Both the position numbers and the translations under genes were made by a program. This document shows, piece by piece, positions 16,865 through 25,921 of a stretch of 64,000 bases of DNA; the stretch's first letter is position 1; each line of letters starts with the position of its first letter. Under the pieces are notes generated by a model that saw only the letters and a program-made list of their open reading frames with translations, did no database searches and was not told the DNA's origin. The DNA is from Neptunicoccus sediminis (GTDB taxonomy: Bacteria; Pseudomonadota; Alphaproteobacteria; Rhodobacterales; Rhodobacteraceae), in contig NZ_MDVX01000013.1 in assembly GCF_001719615.1 (NCBI RefSeq), positions 101,278-165,277 of the forward strand, in the 5' to 3' direction.

Positions 16865-18190
16865 ATGACCGCATTGACCAACAGGCACTGGGTGCCCGAC
16901 CACTCTGACACGCTGGTACAAAAGATCGCCACCCGCACCGCCACGAGCACTTCGGGCGATATAGCTGCGCGACTGAACACGCTGGCGACGGACAACCGGA
17001 CGATCCACGAAACCGACTGCTTTAACCTTAACCCCGCAACCAATGTGATCAACCCCCGCGCCGCCGCCCTGCTTGGCAGCGGCATTGGCGAACGTCCTTC
17101 GCTTGGCTATCCGGGCGACAAATACGAAATGGGGCTAGAGGCGATAGAGGAGATCGAAGTGATCTGCGCCGAACTCGCCGCCGAGATTTTTCGCGCGAAA
17201 TTCGCTGAAATCCGCGTGCCGTCGGGGGCCATCGCCAATCTTTACGCCTTCATGGCCACCTGCAAACCCGGCGATACTATCATCGCCCCGCCTGCCAGTA
17301 TCGGCGGCCATGTCACCCACCACGCGGCGGGCTGTGCCGGGCTTTACGGATTGAACGTGCGCCACGCGCCGGTAGATGCGGATGGCTACACCGTGGATCT
17401 TGACGGGTTGCGCAAACTGGCGCAGGACTGCCGCCCCAAGCTGATCACCATCGGCTGTTCGTTGAACCTCTTTCCCCATCCGGTCGCAGAAATCCGCGCC
17501 ATCGCGGATGAGGTCGGGGCTAAACTGCTGTTCGATGCGGCCCATCAGTGCGGCATCATCGCGGGGCAGGCCTGGCCCGATCCGCTGGAAGAGGGCGCAC
17601 ATCTGATGACCATGAGCACCTATAAATCCTTGGGCGGACCAGCGGGCGGCCTGATCGTCAGCAACGATCCCGAACTGGCGGAAAAACTCGATGCCATCGC
17701 CTTTCCCGGTATGACAGCCAACTTCGATGCGTCAAAATCCGCCGCGCTCGCCATGTCGCTGCTGGACTGGCGCGACCACGGCAAAGCCTATGCCGCCCAG
17801 ATGATCGCAGTGGCGCAAGCGCTGGCAAAGGCCCTGTCTGATCGGGACATTCCGGTGTTTCAGGCAAACAAGGGCGCTACCCGATCCCATCAATTCGCCA
17901 TAGAAGCCGCAACCTTTGGCGGAGGCCAGACCGCCGCCAAAAAACTCCGCAAGGCCGGATTTCTGACCTGCGGCATCGGCCTGCCGATCGCGGAACTGGA
18001 AGGCGACCTTAACGGCCTGCGCATCGGCACCCCCGAGATCGTCCGCTGGGGCGTCACGCCACAAGACACGCCCGAACTGGCCGACCTGCTCGCCCGTGCG
18101 CTTCACTCAAACGCACCGGATACACTCGCCCCCGAAACCAGAGCCTTACGCGCCCGCTTCACAAAACTCCATTTCGTGAACGTATCGTAA
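16865..18190 (+). CDS. Serine hydroxymethyltransferase-fold PLP enzyme
   Basis: A 441-residue fold-type I PLP enzyme related to glycine/serine hydroxymethyltransferases. Seen: GSGIGERPSLGYPGDKYEMGLEAIEEIE, where GlyA has the shorter GNRYYGG-type loop; SIGGHVTHHAAG; LLFDAAHQCGIIAG with the PLP Asp and His; and the Schiff-base lysine in MSTYKSLGGPAGG (GlyA has THKTLRGPRGG). The divergence from GlyA at these sites, and the LysR partner, suggest a side role such as an alpha-methylserine or other beta-hydroxy-amino-acid aldolase. That assignment is inference; the fold is secure. Confidence 0.8.
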   Translation: MTALTNRHWVPDHSDTLVQKIATRTATSTSGDIAARLNTLATDNRTIHETDCFNLNPATNVINPRAAALLGSGIGERPSLGYPGDKYEMGLEAIEEIEVICAELAAEIFRAKFAEIRVPSGAIANLYAFMATCKPGDTIIAPPASIGGHVTHHAAGCAGLYGLNVRHAPVDADGYTVDLDGLRKLAQDCRPKLITIGCSLNLFPHPVAEIRAIADEVGAKLLFDAAHQCGIIAGQAWPDPLEEGAHLMTMSTYKSLGGPAGGLIVSNDPELAEKLDAIAFPGMTANFDASKSAALAMSLLDWRDHGKAYAAQMIAVAQALAKALSDRDIPVFQANKGATRSHQFAIEAATFGGGQTAAKKLRKAGFLTCGIGLPIAELEGDLNGLRIGTPEIVRWGVTPQDTPELADLLARALHSNAPDTLAPETRALRARFTKLHFVNVS

Positions 18191-18209
18191 CGCTGTTTCG
18201 CATCACACA

Positions 18210-18239
18210 GATGCCCTTGCAGATGTCTGCAAGGGCATC
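18210..18239. terminator. Perfect inverted repeat between convergent genes
   Basis: GATGCCCTTGCAGA pairs perfectly with 18226-18239, leaving a 2-base centre, so the practical loop is about 6 bases. There is no T-tract. It lies 20 bases after the SHMT-like gene and 15 bases after the convergent small secreted-protein gene, so it is probably a two-way terminator or transcript stabiliser. Confidence 0.7.
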
Positions 18240-18253
18240 CGATCTGTCAGTCA

Positions 18254-18673
18254 TCAACAATTTGAATAACCATCACCATCCGCCGGATCAATCCGCAGAT
18301 GGGTCACTCGACCGGGCGTGCCGCAAATCTGGATAAGCCAGACCTGATCGTAACCCTGCCACCCGCGTCCAAGCAATTGTTTGAGGTATCGGTCCACGCC
18401 ACCCGCACGCACCAGTTCGGGAATACGGGCCCGCATCGCACGATCACCGAAATAGGGATCGTACTCATCCCCGGACTGCCGCACGCCAAAGCGGTGAAAA
18501 TTGGCGCGATCCTGCTGGACGACCGCCCCGACATCCCTAAGCGGGACACCACGCGAGTTATAGAAATCCACCCTCGCGATATTGGCATAATAAGCGGCAA
18601 GGAAGGGTTCAGCGGCAGCGACCTGCGGCATCGCCAAAGCCAGCGCCAGTAGGACATATCTAAACTTAATCAT
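18254..18673 (-). CDS. Small secreted protein of unknown function
   Basis: A 139-residue protein with a signal peptide (MIKFRYVLLALALAMPQVAAA, cleaved before EP). The mature part is rich in Arg, Tyr and Asp. It has two Cys near the C-terminus (IQICGTPGR and the final YSNC) that could pair in the periplasm. I recognise no domain. The start at 18673 follows AGGAG by 10 bases; the frame opens 9 codons earlier without such a site. Confidence 0.65.
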   Translation of the reverse strand: MIKFRYVLLALALAMPQVAAAEPFLAAYYANIARVDFYNSRGVPLRDVGAVVQQDRANFHRFGVRQSGDEYDPYFGDRAMRARIPELVRAGGVDRYLKQLLGRGWQGYDQVWLIQICGTPGRVTHLRIDPADGDGYSNC

Positions 18674-18760
18674 GATTAAACGCTCCTGTATAAAATACAC
18701 AGAGCATAACCTATTTTCAGTTTTTAAGGAAATGCGCGGGGGACACTGGCCCGCCCCCCT

Positions 18761-18788
18761 GCTTCAATGTTCCAAAAATACTCAATCC
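18761..18788. repeat. Recurrent intergenic element, copy 2
   Basis: Reads GCTTCAATGTTCC, AAAAATACTC, AATCC. It differs from the copy at 5737 by only two bases and sits just after the formate dehydrogenase gene. Confidence 0.75.
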
Positions 18789-18805
18789 AGCCGCCGCGCA
18801 GCAGA

Positions 18806-21586
18806 TCACTCCGCTGCGATGGCGTCTTCCGCTTTCTCCACCCGCACGGCCGAGAATTTGAACTCGGGAATTTTGCCATAGGGATCAAGCGCGGAGTTTG
18901 TCAGGATATTCGCCGCCGCCTCTACATAGGCAAAGGGCAGGAACACCATATCCTCGGCCACAGCGCGGTCGGCGCGGGCCATTGTGACGATCGTGCCCCT
19001 TTTGGTGGTCAGACGGATCATGCCACCCGGCTCTACCCCCATTTTGCGCAGGGTTTTGGGATGCAGAGAGCAGTTCGCTTCCGGCTCCACCGCATCCAGA
19101 ACCGATGCACGGCGGGTCATGGAACCGGTGTGCCAGTGTTCCAACTGCCGGCCGGTGGTCAGGATCATCGGGTATTCCGCATCTGGCACATCATCGGGCG
19201 GAATGATGCTGGCAGGGGTAAATTTCGCGCGACCTTCGGGGCGCGGGAAACCGTCGCCAAAAACAATCGCCTGCCCCGGATCGGTGGGGGACAGGGACGG
19301 ATAGGTCACCGCCTCGTTCTCGAGACGCTCCCATGTGATGTTGTCGAGCGAGGCCATGCCCATCTTCATCTCGGCAAAAATCTCGCGCGGGTGGGTGTAG
19401 GTCCAGTCCAGCCCCAGCCGTTGCGCCAGTTCTGTGGTGATGGCCCAATCCTCGCGTGCTTCCCCGGGAAGCGGCAAAGCAGGCCGGCCCATCTGCACCT
19501 GACGATTGGTATTGGTTACTGTGCCGGTCTTTTCCGCAAAAGCACTGGCGGGCAGGATCACATCTGCATAGTTCGCGGTTTCGGTCAGGAAAATATCCTG
19601 CACCACCAGATGCTCCAGCTTGGCGAGCGCGTCGCGGGCATGTTCCACATCCGGATCGGACATGGCGGGGTTTTCCCCCAGAATATACATGCCGTGAATG
19701 TCACCGGCGTGGATCGCATCCATGATTTCCACCACGGTCAGGCCCTTTTCAGCGCCGAAATCAACGTCAGAATTCCAGATTTCGTTAAAAGCAGAGCGCA
19801 CGCCGTCCTCGCCAACGGGCTGGTAATCCGGCAGGAACATCGGAATCATCCCCGCGTCGGAGGCCCCTTGCACGTTGTTTTGCCCGCGCAGGGGATGCAG
19901 GCCGGAACCCGGCCGTCCCACCTGCCCTGTCATCAGCGCAAGCGAGATCAGGCAGCGGGAATTGTCCGTACCGTGTATATGCTGGGAAATCCCCATGCCC
20001 CAGAAAATCATCCCCGCTTTGGCACCGGCAAACAGCCGCGCCACTTCTTTCAGTTCCTCGGCCTCTACGCCGCAGAGTTCTGCCATTTTCTCTGGTGGAA
20101 AGTCCTTGAGATGGGCCTTTTGCGCCTCCCAGTTCTCGGTATAGGCGGCGATATACTGTTTGTCGTAAAGCTCTTCCTCTACGATGGTGTGCATGATCGC
20201 GTTCAGCATGGCCACATCGGTGCCCGGACGGAATTTAAGCCGATGGGTCGCGTATTTGCCAAGCCCCACACCGCGCGGGTCCATCACGATCAGCTTGCCG
20301 CCCCGTTTGGTGAACTGTTTGAAATAAGTGGCCGCTACGGGATGGTTTTCAATCGGGTTGGCCCCGATCACAATCGCCACATCTGCGTTCTCGATCTCGT
20401 TAAAGGTGGCCGATACCGCGCCAGACCCAACGTTTTCCATCAGCGCGGCCACACTGGAGGCATGACACAGCCGCGTACAGTGATCGACGTTGTTGTGGCC
20501 AAAGCCCTGACGGATCAGTTTCTGGAACAGATAGGCTTCCTCGTTTGAACATTTCGCAGAACCGAAACCGGCAATGGATTTGCCGCCTTTTTCGTCCCGC
20601 AGCTTTGCCAGCCCGCCCGCAGCGACGGTCATGGCTTCTTCCCATGTGGCCTCGCGGAAGAAATCGAACATGGAATCGGGATGCACGTTCAACCCCTTCG
20701 GCGGCGCATCCTCGCGCCGGATCAGGGGTTTGGTCAGACGGTGTTCGTGATGGATGTAATCAAACCCGAAACGCCCCTTCACACATAGCCGCCCTTCATT
20801 GGCAGGGCCGTCAATCCCGTCCACCCAAGCGACCTTGTCGTCCTTGATTTTCAGACTGATCTGGCAGCCGACACCACAGAAGGGGCAGACCGATTTCACT
20901 TCACGATCAAAATCCTGACTGTCCCCGACCTGCTGCGCATCCACCGCCGTGGCGGGCATCAGCGCACCTGTCGGACAGGCTTGCACGCATTCCCCGCAGG
21001 CGACACAAGTGCTGTCCCCCATCGGATCGTTCATATCAAAAACGATCTGGCTGTCGTGACCGCGCCCCGCCATGCCGATCACATCGTTTACCTGCACTTC
21101 ACGGCAGGCCCGCACACACAGGTTGCACTGGATGCAGGCGTCCAGATTGACCCGCATCGCAACATGGCTGTCGTCCAGCAGCGGAATCCGGTCCGGTTCA
21201 AGCGCGGGAAAGCGGCTCTCGCTGACGTTCTGAAGATCGGCCATATCCCAGAAATGGGAGGATTTGTCATGGGCTATCTCGCGCTCCGGCTGATCCGCCA
21301 TCAGCATCTCGATCACCATTTTGCGGGCGGAACTGGCCCGCGCGGATTGGGATTTGACCACCATGCCTTCAGCGGGTTTGCGGATACAAGAGGCCACAAG
21401 CGTGCGTTCGCCATCCACTTCCACCATACAGGCGCGGCAGTTGCCATCCGCGCGATAGCCTTTTTCACCGGAGTGACAGAGATGGGGGATCGTGGTCCCT
21501 TCCCGCTTTGCCACCTCCCAGATTGTTTCATCCGGCGCAGCCAGAACCACCTGACCGTCAAGGGTGAATTCAATTGCATCTGCCAT
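18806..21586 (-). CDS. Formate dehydrogenase alpha subunit, Mo/W-bisMGD, Cys type
   Basis: A 926-residue cytoplasmic molybdopterin oxidoreductase that oxidises formate to CO2. N-terminal [2Fe-2S] domain with C37, C50, C53 and C67; two ferredoxin-type [4Fe-4S] sites (C151/154/157/161 and C194/197/200/204); a further [4Fe-4S] with C234/237/241/268; then the bisMGD body. The active-site segment NNVDHCTRLCH carries C374 where E. coli FdhF has selenocysteine, followed by H375. Architecture matches FdsA/FdhA of NAD-linked enzymes, whose partners FdsB, FdsG and the sulfurtransferase FdsC are not adjacent. Either they are elsewhere or this one uses another electron acceptor. Confidence 0.9.
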   Translation of the reverse strand: MADAIEFTLDGQVVLAAPDETIWEVAKREGTTIPHLCHSGEKGYRADGNCRACMVEVDGERTLVASCIRKPAEGMVVKSQSARASSARKMVIEMLMADQPEREIAHDKSSHFWDMADLQNVSESRFPALEPDRIPLLDDSHVAMRVNLDACIQCNLCVRACREVQVNDVIGMAGRGHDSQIVFDMNDPMGDSTCVACGECVQACPTGALMPATAVDAQQVGDSQDFDREVKSVCPFCGVGCQISLKIKDDKVAWVDGIDGPANEGRLCVKGRFGFDYIHHEHRLTKPLIRREDAPPKGLNVHPDSMFDFFREATWEEAMTVAAGGLAKLRDEKGGKSIAGFGSAKCSNEEAYLFQKLIRQGFGHNNVDHCTRLCHASSVAALMENVGSGAVSATFNEIENADVAIVIGANPIENHPVAATYFKQFTKRGGKLIVMDPRGVGLGKYATHRLKFRPGTDVAMLNAIMHTIVEEELYDKQYIAAYTENWEAQKAHLKDFPPEKMAELCGVEAEELKEVARLFAGAKAGMIFWGMGISQHIHGTDNSRCLISLALMTGQVGRPGSGLHPLRGQNNVQGASDAGMIPMFLPDYQPVGEDGVRSAFNEIWNSDVDFGAEKGLTVVEIMDAIHAGDIHGMYILGENPAMSDPDVEHARDALAKLEHLVVQDIFLTETANYADVILPASAFAEKTGTVTNTNRQVQMGRPALPLPGEAREDWAITTELAQRLGLDWTYTHPREIFAEMKMGMASLDNITWERLENEAVTYPSLSPTDPGQAIVFGDGFPRPEGRAKFTPASIIPPDDVPDAEYPMILTTGRQLEHWHTGSMTRRASVLDAVEPEANCSLHPKTLRKMGVEPGGMIRLTTKRGTIVTMARADRAVAEDMVFLPFAYVEAAANILTNSALDPYGKIPEFKFSAVRVEKAEDAIAAE

Positions 21587-21770
21587 GACAAAGACTCCGG
21601 GATATTATTCGTTTGACGCAGTTAGACCATAAGCCGCGAGAGTCGCAAAGTGTAGAACCGACCAATATTCTTCGGTTTACGCGCAAAATCCCGTTGCGGT
21701 TTGTGCTGGATGCCCTTGCGCAAATGGGCCAGTCTCTGAAGATTGCATCAAAACAGGAAAGGCGCGTTTT

Positions 21771-22844
21771 ATGGTACATCTCTGGGTCCGCGCGGAACAA
21801 CGCCCCGCCGAACAGCGGGTGGGCATCACCCCTGAAGGCGTCAGCGCCCTGTTGAATGCAGGTTTCAAAGTCACGGTCGAAGACTCCGCCGCCCGCGCCA
21901 TCCCGATCAGCGCATACCAAACCACCGGCTGTGACATTGCCGCCGCCGGAAGCTGGCAAACTGCGCCCGACGATGTAATCGTGTTCGGGCTGAAGGAACT
22001 GGACCCGAACGGGCCGGACCTGCGCCACCGGCATATCATGTTCGGCCATGCCTATAAGGGGCAGGCAGACGGGCCGGACCTGCTGCGCCGGTTCAAAAAC
22101 GGTGGTGGGGCGCTTTATGATCTGGAGTATCTGACCGAGCCTTCGGGCCGGCGTGTTGCGGCCTTTGGCTATTGGGCCGGATTTGCAGGCGCTGCGGTCG
22201 GATTGAAGGTCTGGGCGGCGCAACAGGCAGGCGCTGCCCCCGGACCTGATCGTATCGGGGTTTATGCGGGCCGCGATGCCCTGCTTGCGGAATTGCAACG
22301 GGAACTGGATCACGCAATGTCCGGCGGGGCCAGCCAGCCTGATATGATTGTTATTGGCGCGCTCGGACGGGTGGGCAGCGGTGCCTGTGATCTGGCGGCA
22401 GCCCTTGGCCTGCCTGTGACGAAATGGGATATGGCGGAAACCGCCTCTGGCGGCCCTTTCCCCGAAATCCTTAACCATAGCCTGTTTGTAAACTGCATTC
22501 TTGCCAGTCCGGATGTTCCGGTATTCGTCCCGAAAACCGCCCCTGATGAGCCGCGCAAGCTGAGTGTGATTGCCGATGTCAGTTGCGATCCGAGCTCGCC
22601 ATACAATCCGATCCCGGTTTACAGTGAATCCTCTACGTTTGACGCGCCGGTTACACGGGTGACACAAGGCCCGCCGCCGCTGGATGTGACCGCAATCGAC
22701 AACCTGCCGTCCATGCTGCCAGTGGAAAGCTCAACAGATTACGCCGCCCAGCTCTTGCCGTCGCTTCTAAGCCTTAACAGCACAGACAACGGCGTCTGGG
22801 CCCGCGCGAGGCAGCTGTTCGACACCCATGTCGCGCAGGTCTAA
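21771..22844 (+). CDS. Saccharopine dehydrogenase (NAD+, L-lysine-forming), LYS1-like
   Basis: A 357-residue protein of the alanine dehydrogenase/LYS1 group. Seen: N-terminal VRAEQRPAEQRVGITPEGV, the FGLKELDPNG and HIMFGHAYKGQ segments that line the lysine/2-oxoglutarate site, a weak nucleotide fold (IVIGALGRVGSGAC), and a C-terminal DNLPSMLPVESS block. It interconverts saccharopine with lysine and 2-oxoglutarate. With no other lysine gene nearby, it may serve lysine breakdown, since the organism makes lysine through dapB (43 kb). It converges on the SDR gene with a 4-base overlap. Confidence 0.85.
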   Translation: MVHLWVRAEQRPAEQRVGITPEGVSALLNAGFKVTVEDSAARAIPISAYQTTGCDIAAAGSWQTAPDDVIVFGLKELDPNGPDLRHRHIMFGHAYKGQADGPDLLRRFKNGGGALYDLEYLTEPSGRRVAAFGYWAGFAGAAVGLKVWAAQQAGAAPGPDRIGVYAGRDALLAELQRELDHAMSGGASQPDMIVIGALGRVGSGACDLAAALGLPVTKWDMAETASGGPFPEILNHSLFVNCILASPDVPVFVPKTAPDEPRKLSVIADVSCDPSSPYNPIPVYSESSTFDAPVTRVTQGPPPLDVTAIDNLPSMLPVESSTDYAAQLLPSLLSLNSTDNGVWARARQLFDTHVAQV

Positions 22845-23575
22845 CCCTTGCCAAACAGCCGGTAATAAAGCGTTGCAGGCAGAAAGTTTGCGCCGCGAAA
22901 CAGCCATGAAAACACCCTTGGAAAGTTGGTCTGGAACCGGCGCGACTGCATGGCCGCGACCACATGATCAGCGGCCTGTTCCGGTCCCATCACGAAGGGC
23001 ATCTTAAAGTCGTTCTTGTCAGTCAGGCGCGTCTTGATAAAGCCCGGATTAACCAGTTGCACATGCACATTCGTCCTGACGGTCTCGGCGTGAATATCCT
23101 CTGCCAGATGCATCACAGCAGCCTTGCTTGCCCCGTAGCCGATGGCACCGGGAAGGCCGCGAAACCCCGACAGGCTGCCGATCAAGACCACATGGCCGCG
23201 ATCCTGCGCGATCATCTGTGGCACCACCGCCCCCATCACCCGCGCAGCCCCCGTGAAATTTATGTCACACATGGCCTCAACCGCTTCACTGTCCCACTCC
23301 GACGCCTCCATCGGCCAGTACACGCCAGCCAGAAACACCACCCCGTCGAGCGGACCGATTTCACCTGCAACCCTGCGCACTTCGTCCAGATTGCGCACAT
23401 CGAGCGGATGAACCGTAGACGGGGACGGCAAGCTGTCAGACAGGTCTCTCAGACGATCCTCGCTGCGGGCGCTCAGGGCCAGTTCAACGCCCAGCGCCGA
23501 GAGTTTCTGCGCCACAGCGCGGCCCAGACCTTCCGAAGCGCCAACCAGCCAGTACCGTTTTCCCGCCTCCATCAC
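22841..23575 (-). CDS. Short-chain dehydrogenase/reductase
   Basis: A 244-residue classical SDR. Seen: cofactor turn VGASEGLGRAVAQKL, an arginine after strand 2 (SARSEDR) that suggests NADP(H), the catalytic Ser in VLIGSLSG, Tyr/Lys in YGASKAA, and LVNPGFIKTRL. It is the last gene of the six-gene operon controlled by the RpoE-type promoter at 27986-28015 and overlaps DUF3833 by 4 bases. Likely reduces a carbonyl on a lipid or oxidised product; substrate unknown. Confidence 0.88.
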   Translation of the reverse strand: MMEAGKRYWLVGASEGLGRAVAQKLSALGVELALSARSEDRLRDLSDSLPSPSTVHPLDVRNLDEVRRVAGEIGPLDGVVFLAGVYWPMEASEWDSEAVEAMCDINFTGAARVMGAVVPQMIAQDRGHVVLIGSLSGFRGLPGAIGYGASKAAVMHLAEDIHAETVRTNVHVQLVNPGFIKTRLTDKNDFKMPFVMGPEQAADHVVAAMQSRRFQTNFPRVFSWLFRGANFLPATLYYRLFGKG

Positions 23576-24132
23576 ACAGGCTCCGGCCGGATGGTGGCCA
23601 CCAGCTCGGCCACCTTGATGCCAAACTTGCGCATCTGGCTGCGGTTCACCAGTGATCCATTGTCCAGCAGATAGATCCAGTCAGTCACATCCAGCACATG
23701 GCCACCGGCGCTCTCGGTCAGTTTTATGCGGTATTTCAACCGGATAGCAGAGCCCATCTGCACGCCCTCTCCGGTGCCGATCACGTCCGGTGCTGTCGCC
23801 TTGAAAGTGCCGTCATTGCCACTGGTCAAAGTCCATTCCCGCCGCTGTTTCATGCCGCTGTCATAACAGAAATCCTCAACCAACGTACCGCTATGACCCT
23901 CCCAACTTCCGTGCATCCGCGCGGTGAAACGGGACGACACGCGCCCCAGTGGACCGTATAGCACCCCGTCACAGTGCATAGGGCCGTTCAGATGGCGGCG
24001 GATGTCAAATTCCGGCCCCCCTTCCGCGTAATCCTGTGGCCGCTGCGCTGTAAATCCGGCAAAGCGCTGTTTCAGCCAGAACAGCCCCAGCACAGAGGCA
24101 GCGCCGAGGGCGAAAAGGACCAGATCAGACAT
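23572..24132 (-). CDS. DUF3833 family protein
   Basis: A 186-residue protein with one N-terminal hydrophobic anchor (LVLFALGAASVLGLFWL), then a beta-rich domain resembling lipocalin-like DUF3833: FDIRRHLNGPMHCDGVLYGPLGRVSSRFTARMHGSW and WTYLLDNGSLVNRS-type strands near the end. Probably membrane-attached facing the periplasm. Function unproven; the family co-occurs with this SDR, MFS and FAD-oxidoreductase set beside rpoE-chrR. Overlaps the MFS gene by 8 bases. Confidence 0.82.
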   Translation of the reverse strand: MSDLVLFALGAASVLGLFWLKQRFAGFTAQRPQDYAEGGPEFDIRRHLNGPMHCDGVLYGPLGRVSSRFTARMHGSWEGHSGTLVEDFCYDSGMKQRREWTLTSGNDGTFKATAPDVIGTGEGVQMGSAIRLKYRIKLTESAGGHVLDVTDWIYLLDNGSLVNRSQMRKFGIKVAELVATIRPEPV

Positions 24133-25372
24133 GACAATTCTCCTCTATCGGGGTCCAGTAGAGGACCACCAGAGCGATGGTTTTCAGAACAGACGGGACC
24201 ACCGCATAGGTCAGGGTCAACATCCAGAGCACCTGTGGCGGGTTCGGCTGGATGGTGGAAAAACCGGAATGGTCCAAGAGTGGCAGCACGGTGGCGGCCG
24301 CAATCGCGAGGGTCAGTTTGGCGCAGAAATTCCACAGACCAAAGGCTTGGCCTCCGGCGCCGTGGACCCGCTCTACCCGCGCGGAAAACAGGGCCGGCAG
24401 CAGCGTCATATCGGCGCCAAGCGCCGCGCCGGATGCCAGACACACCAGCGCAAACGGCCAGACATCCCCCTGCCCGAGCATGATGGCAAAGCTGAAAGCA
24501 ACAATCGACAGACCCATACCCGCCAACAGCGTCCAACGCACCCCGCGCAGCGCAGCAATCCGCGCCCAAACGGGAACGGAAACAGCGGCAGCGAGAAAGA
24601 ACACCAATAGCAGCGGTCCGGCAGCGGTTTCATGGCCAAGGCGGTATTCCACAAAGAACAGGAACAGGCTGGCGCTGACCGCAGCGGGTGCGGCATTCAA
24701 CAGGCCCACCAGCAGCAACCGCCGCAGGATGGGATCACCCAGCAGCGCGGCGATGCTACTATGGTCCGGTCGCTCTGTTTTGGCCTGCCATTCCCTGCGC
24801 ATCAGCGCCGCGCCTGCCAACGCTGCGATGGAGAACATCAGCGCAAACAGGGCGAGCGGAGCGCTAAAACCGGCATAGAGGAACACTGTCGGCAGGATCG
24901 CTGCAAGGCAGATCCCCGCCAGACTGCCGCTCTCCCGCCATCCGGCCAGCCGCAAATGCCCCTCCGGCCCGAGCGCATTTCCCTTTGCGATGCCACGGGC
25001 GTAAAACAGGATCGACAGGGCGCTAAAAGCGGTGAAGAGCACTGCCAGACAGAGGGTGAACCAGATTAGCGGGTTGATCGGTGCGCTTACAGCGAACAAG
25101 CCGACCATCGCCAACGCCAGCACTGCGGTCATCCCTCCGGCAAACACGCCCCGCCATGGGCCCAGATGATCTACCACCCATCCCAGCACCGGATCCTGCG
25201 CGAAATCCAGCACCCGCAGGCCCAGAAGCGCAACACCGATGGCCGACAGGCTCAGGTCGTAGCGGTCCACATAGAATTTCGGCGCATGAATATAGAGCGG
25301 CAGGCCCGCCGCAGCGAGAACACCCGCAAAGGCAGTGTAGCGGTGCAGACCAAGGCGGATGCCACGCTCCAT
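24125..25372 (-). CDS. MFS transporter (GPH/MelB-like)
   Basis: A 415-residue permease with about 12 membrane helices. The N-terminal part has YVDRYDLSLSAIGVALLGLRVLDFAQDPVLGWVVD, the helix-2 pattern of the glycoside-pentoside-hexuronide cation symporters, but sugar-binding motifs are not evident. Within the RpoE operon it may act on lipids or their oxidation products (inference). The start abuts the CHI-like stop with no gap. Confidence 0.84.
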   Translation of the reverse strand: MERGIRLGLHRYTAFAGVLAAAGLPLYIHAPKFYVDRYDLSLSAIGVALLGLRVLDFAQDPVLGWVVDHLGPWRGVFAGGMTAVLALAMVGLFAVSAPINPLIWFTLCLAVLFTAFSALSILFYARGIAKGNALGPEGHLRLAGWRESGSLAGICLAAILPTVFLYAGFSAPLALFALMFSIAALAGAALMRREWQAKTERPDHSSIAALLGDPILRRLLLVGLLNAAPAAVSASLFLFFVEYRLGHETAAGPLLLVFFLAAAVSVPVWARIAALRGVRWTLLAGMGLSIVAFSFAIMLGQGDVWPFALVCLASGAALGADMTLLPALFSARVERVHGAGGQAFGLWNFCAKLTLAIAAATVLPLLDHSGFSTIQPNPPQVLWMLTLTYAVVPSVLKTIALVVLYWTPIEENCHV

Positions 25373-25921
25373 TCAGCTTTGCCCCTTTAACCGAGAGGCC
25401 GACCGCGCATCCCGCGAGGTCGGCGCGAGCCAGATGCCAAAGAACCGGTCGCGCAGACGCGGATACGTCAGCGTACAGGTCTTACGACCGTTCACAAACA
25501 GGCTGGCATGGTCCGCACCGTGAGAGACACCCGTGACCCGTGTGCCCCTGTCCACATCCACAAGGCAGCTGCGTAGCCGCTGTTCCAATGCGCCATGATC
25601 CATCACACGGCCGCCTTCCACCCGCACGATTTCCTTGACAGATGTTCGTGCCAGCAGATCGGCGCTAAAGGCATAGGCGTAGCGCAGGGTCAGCGCGAAA
25701 GGGTCACGCTGGTTGAATGGCCCGTCAGATGCAGTCCACAGCTCTGCATCGTAGAGTTTTTTGCCCCACAACCGCGCCGTGGCCGTTCCTTTCAGCGATG
25801 CAGCGCCAAGCGATCGGGCAACCTCTGCCGGTGCGGTTTGCGCCATTGTCCGACCCGTGGCGAGCAGACCGGACACAACCGCGCACACAAAGACTATGGC
25901 GGCAAGGAATGAATATTTCAT
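25373..25921 (-). CDS. Chalcone isomerase-like periplasmic protein
   Basis: A 182-residue protein: signal peptide (MKYSFLAAIVFVCAVVSGLLA, cleavage probably at TMAQ), then a small domain with the pattern of bacterial CHI-like proteins (GTATARLWGKKLYDAELW, FALTLRYAYAFSADLLARTSVKEI, GVSHGADHASLFVNG). Bacterial relatives of this fold are thought to bind fatty acids or lipids and have no shown isomerase activity. Start at 25921 gives a 4-base overlap with DUF1365; the frame runs 20 codons upstream inside that gene. Confidence 0.78.
   Translation of the reverse strand: MKYSFLAAIVFVCAVVSGLLATGRTMAQTAPAEVARSLGAASLKGTATARLWGKKLYDAELWTASDGPFNQRDPFALTLRYAYAFSADLLARTSVKEIVRVEGGRVMDHGALEQRLRSCLVDVDRGTRVTGVSHGADHASLFVNGRKTCTLTYPRLRDRFFGIWLAPTSRDARSASRLKGQS

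Noticed and set aside
20450..20480. Selenocysteine codon in the formate dehydrogenase
   Set aside because: The codon at the active-site position is TGC (Cys), not in-frame TGA.
18767..20548. 593-codon plus-strand open frame across formate dehydrogenase
   Set aside because: It is the antisense shadow of a well-supported 926-residue gene; no ribosome site or domain.
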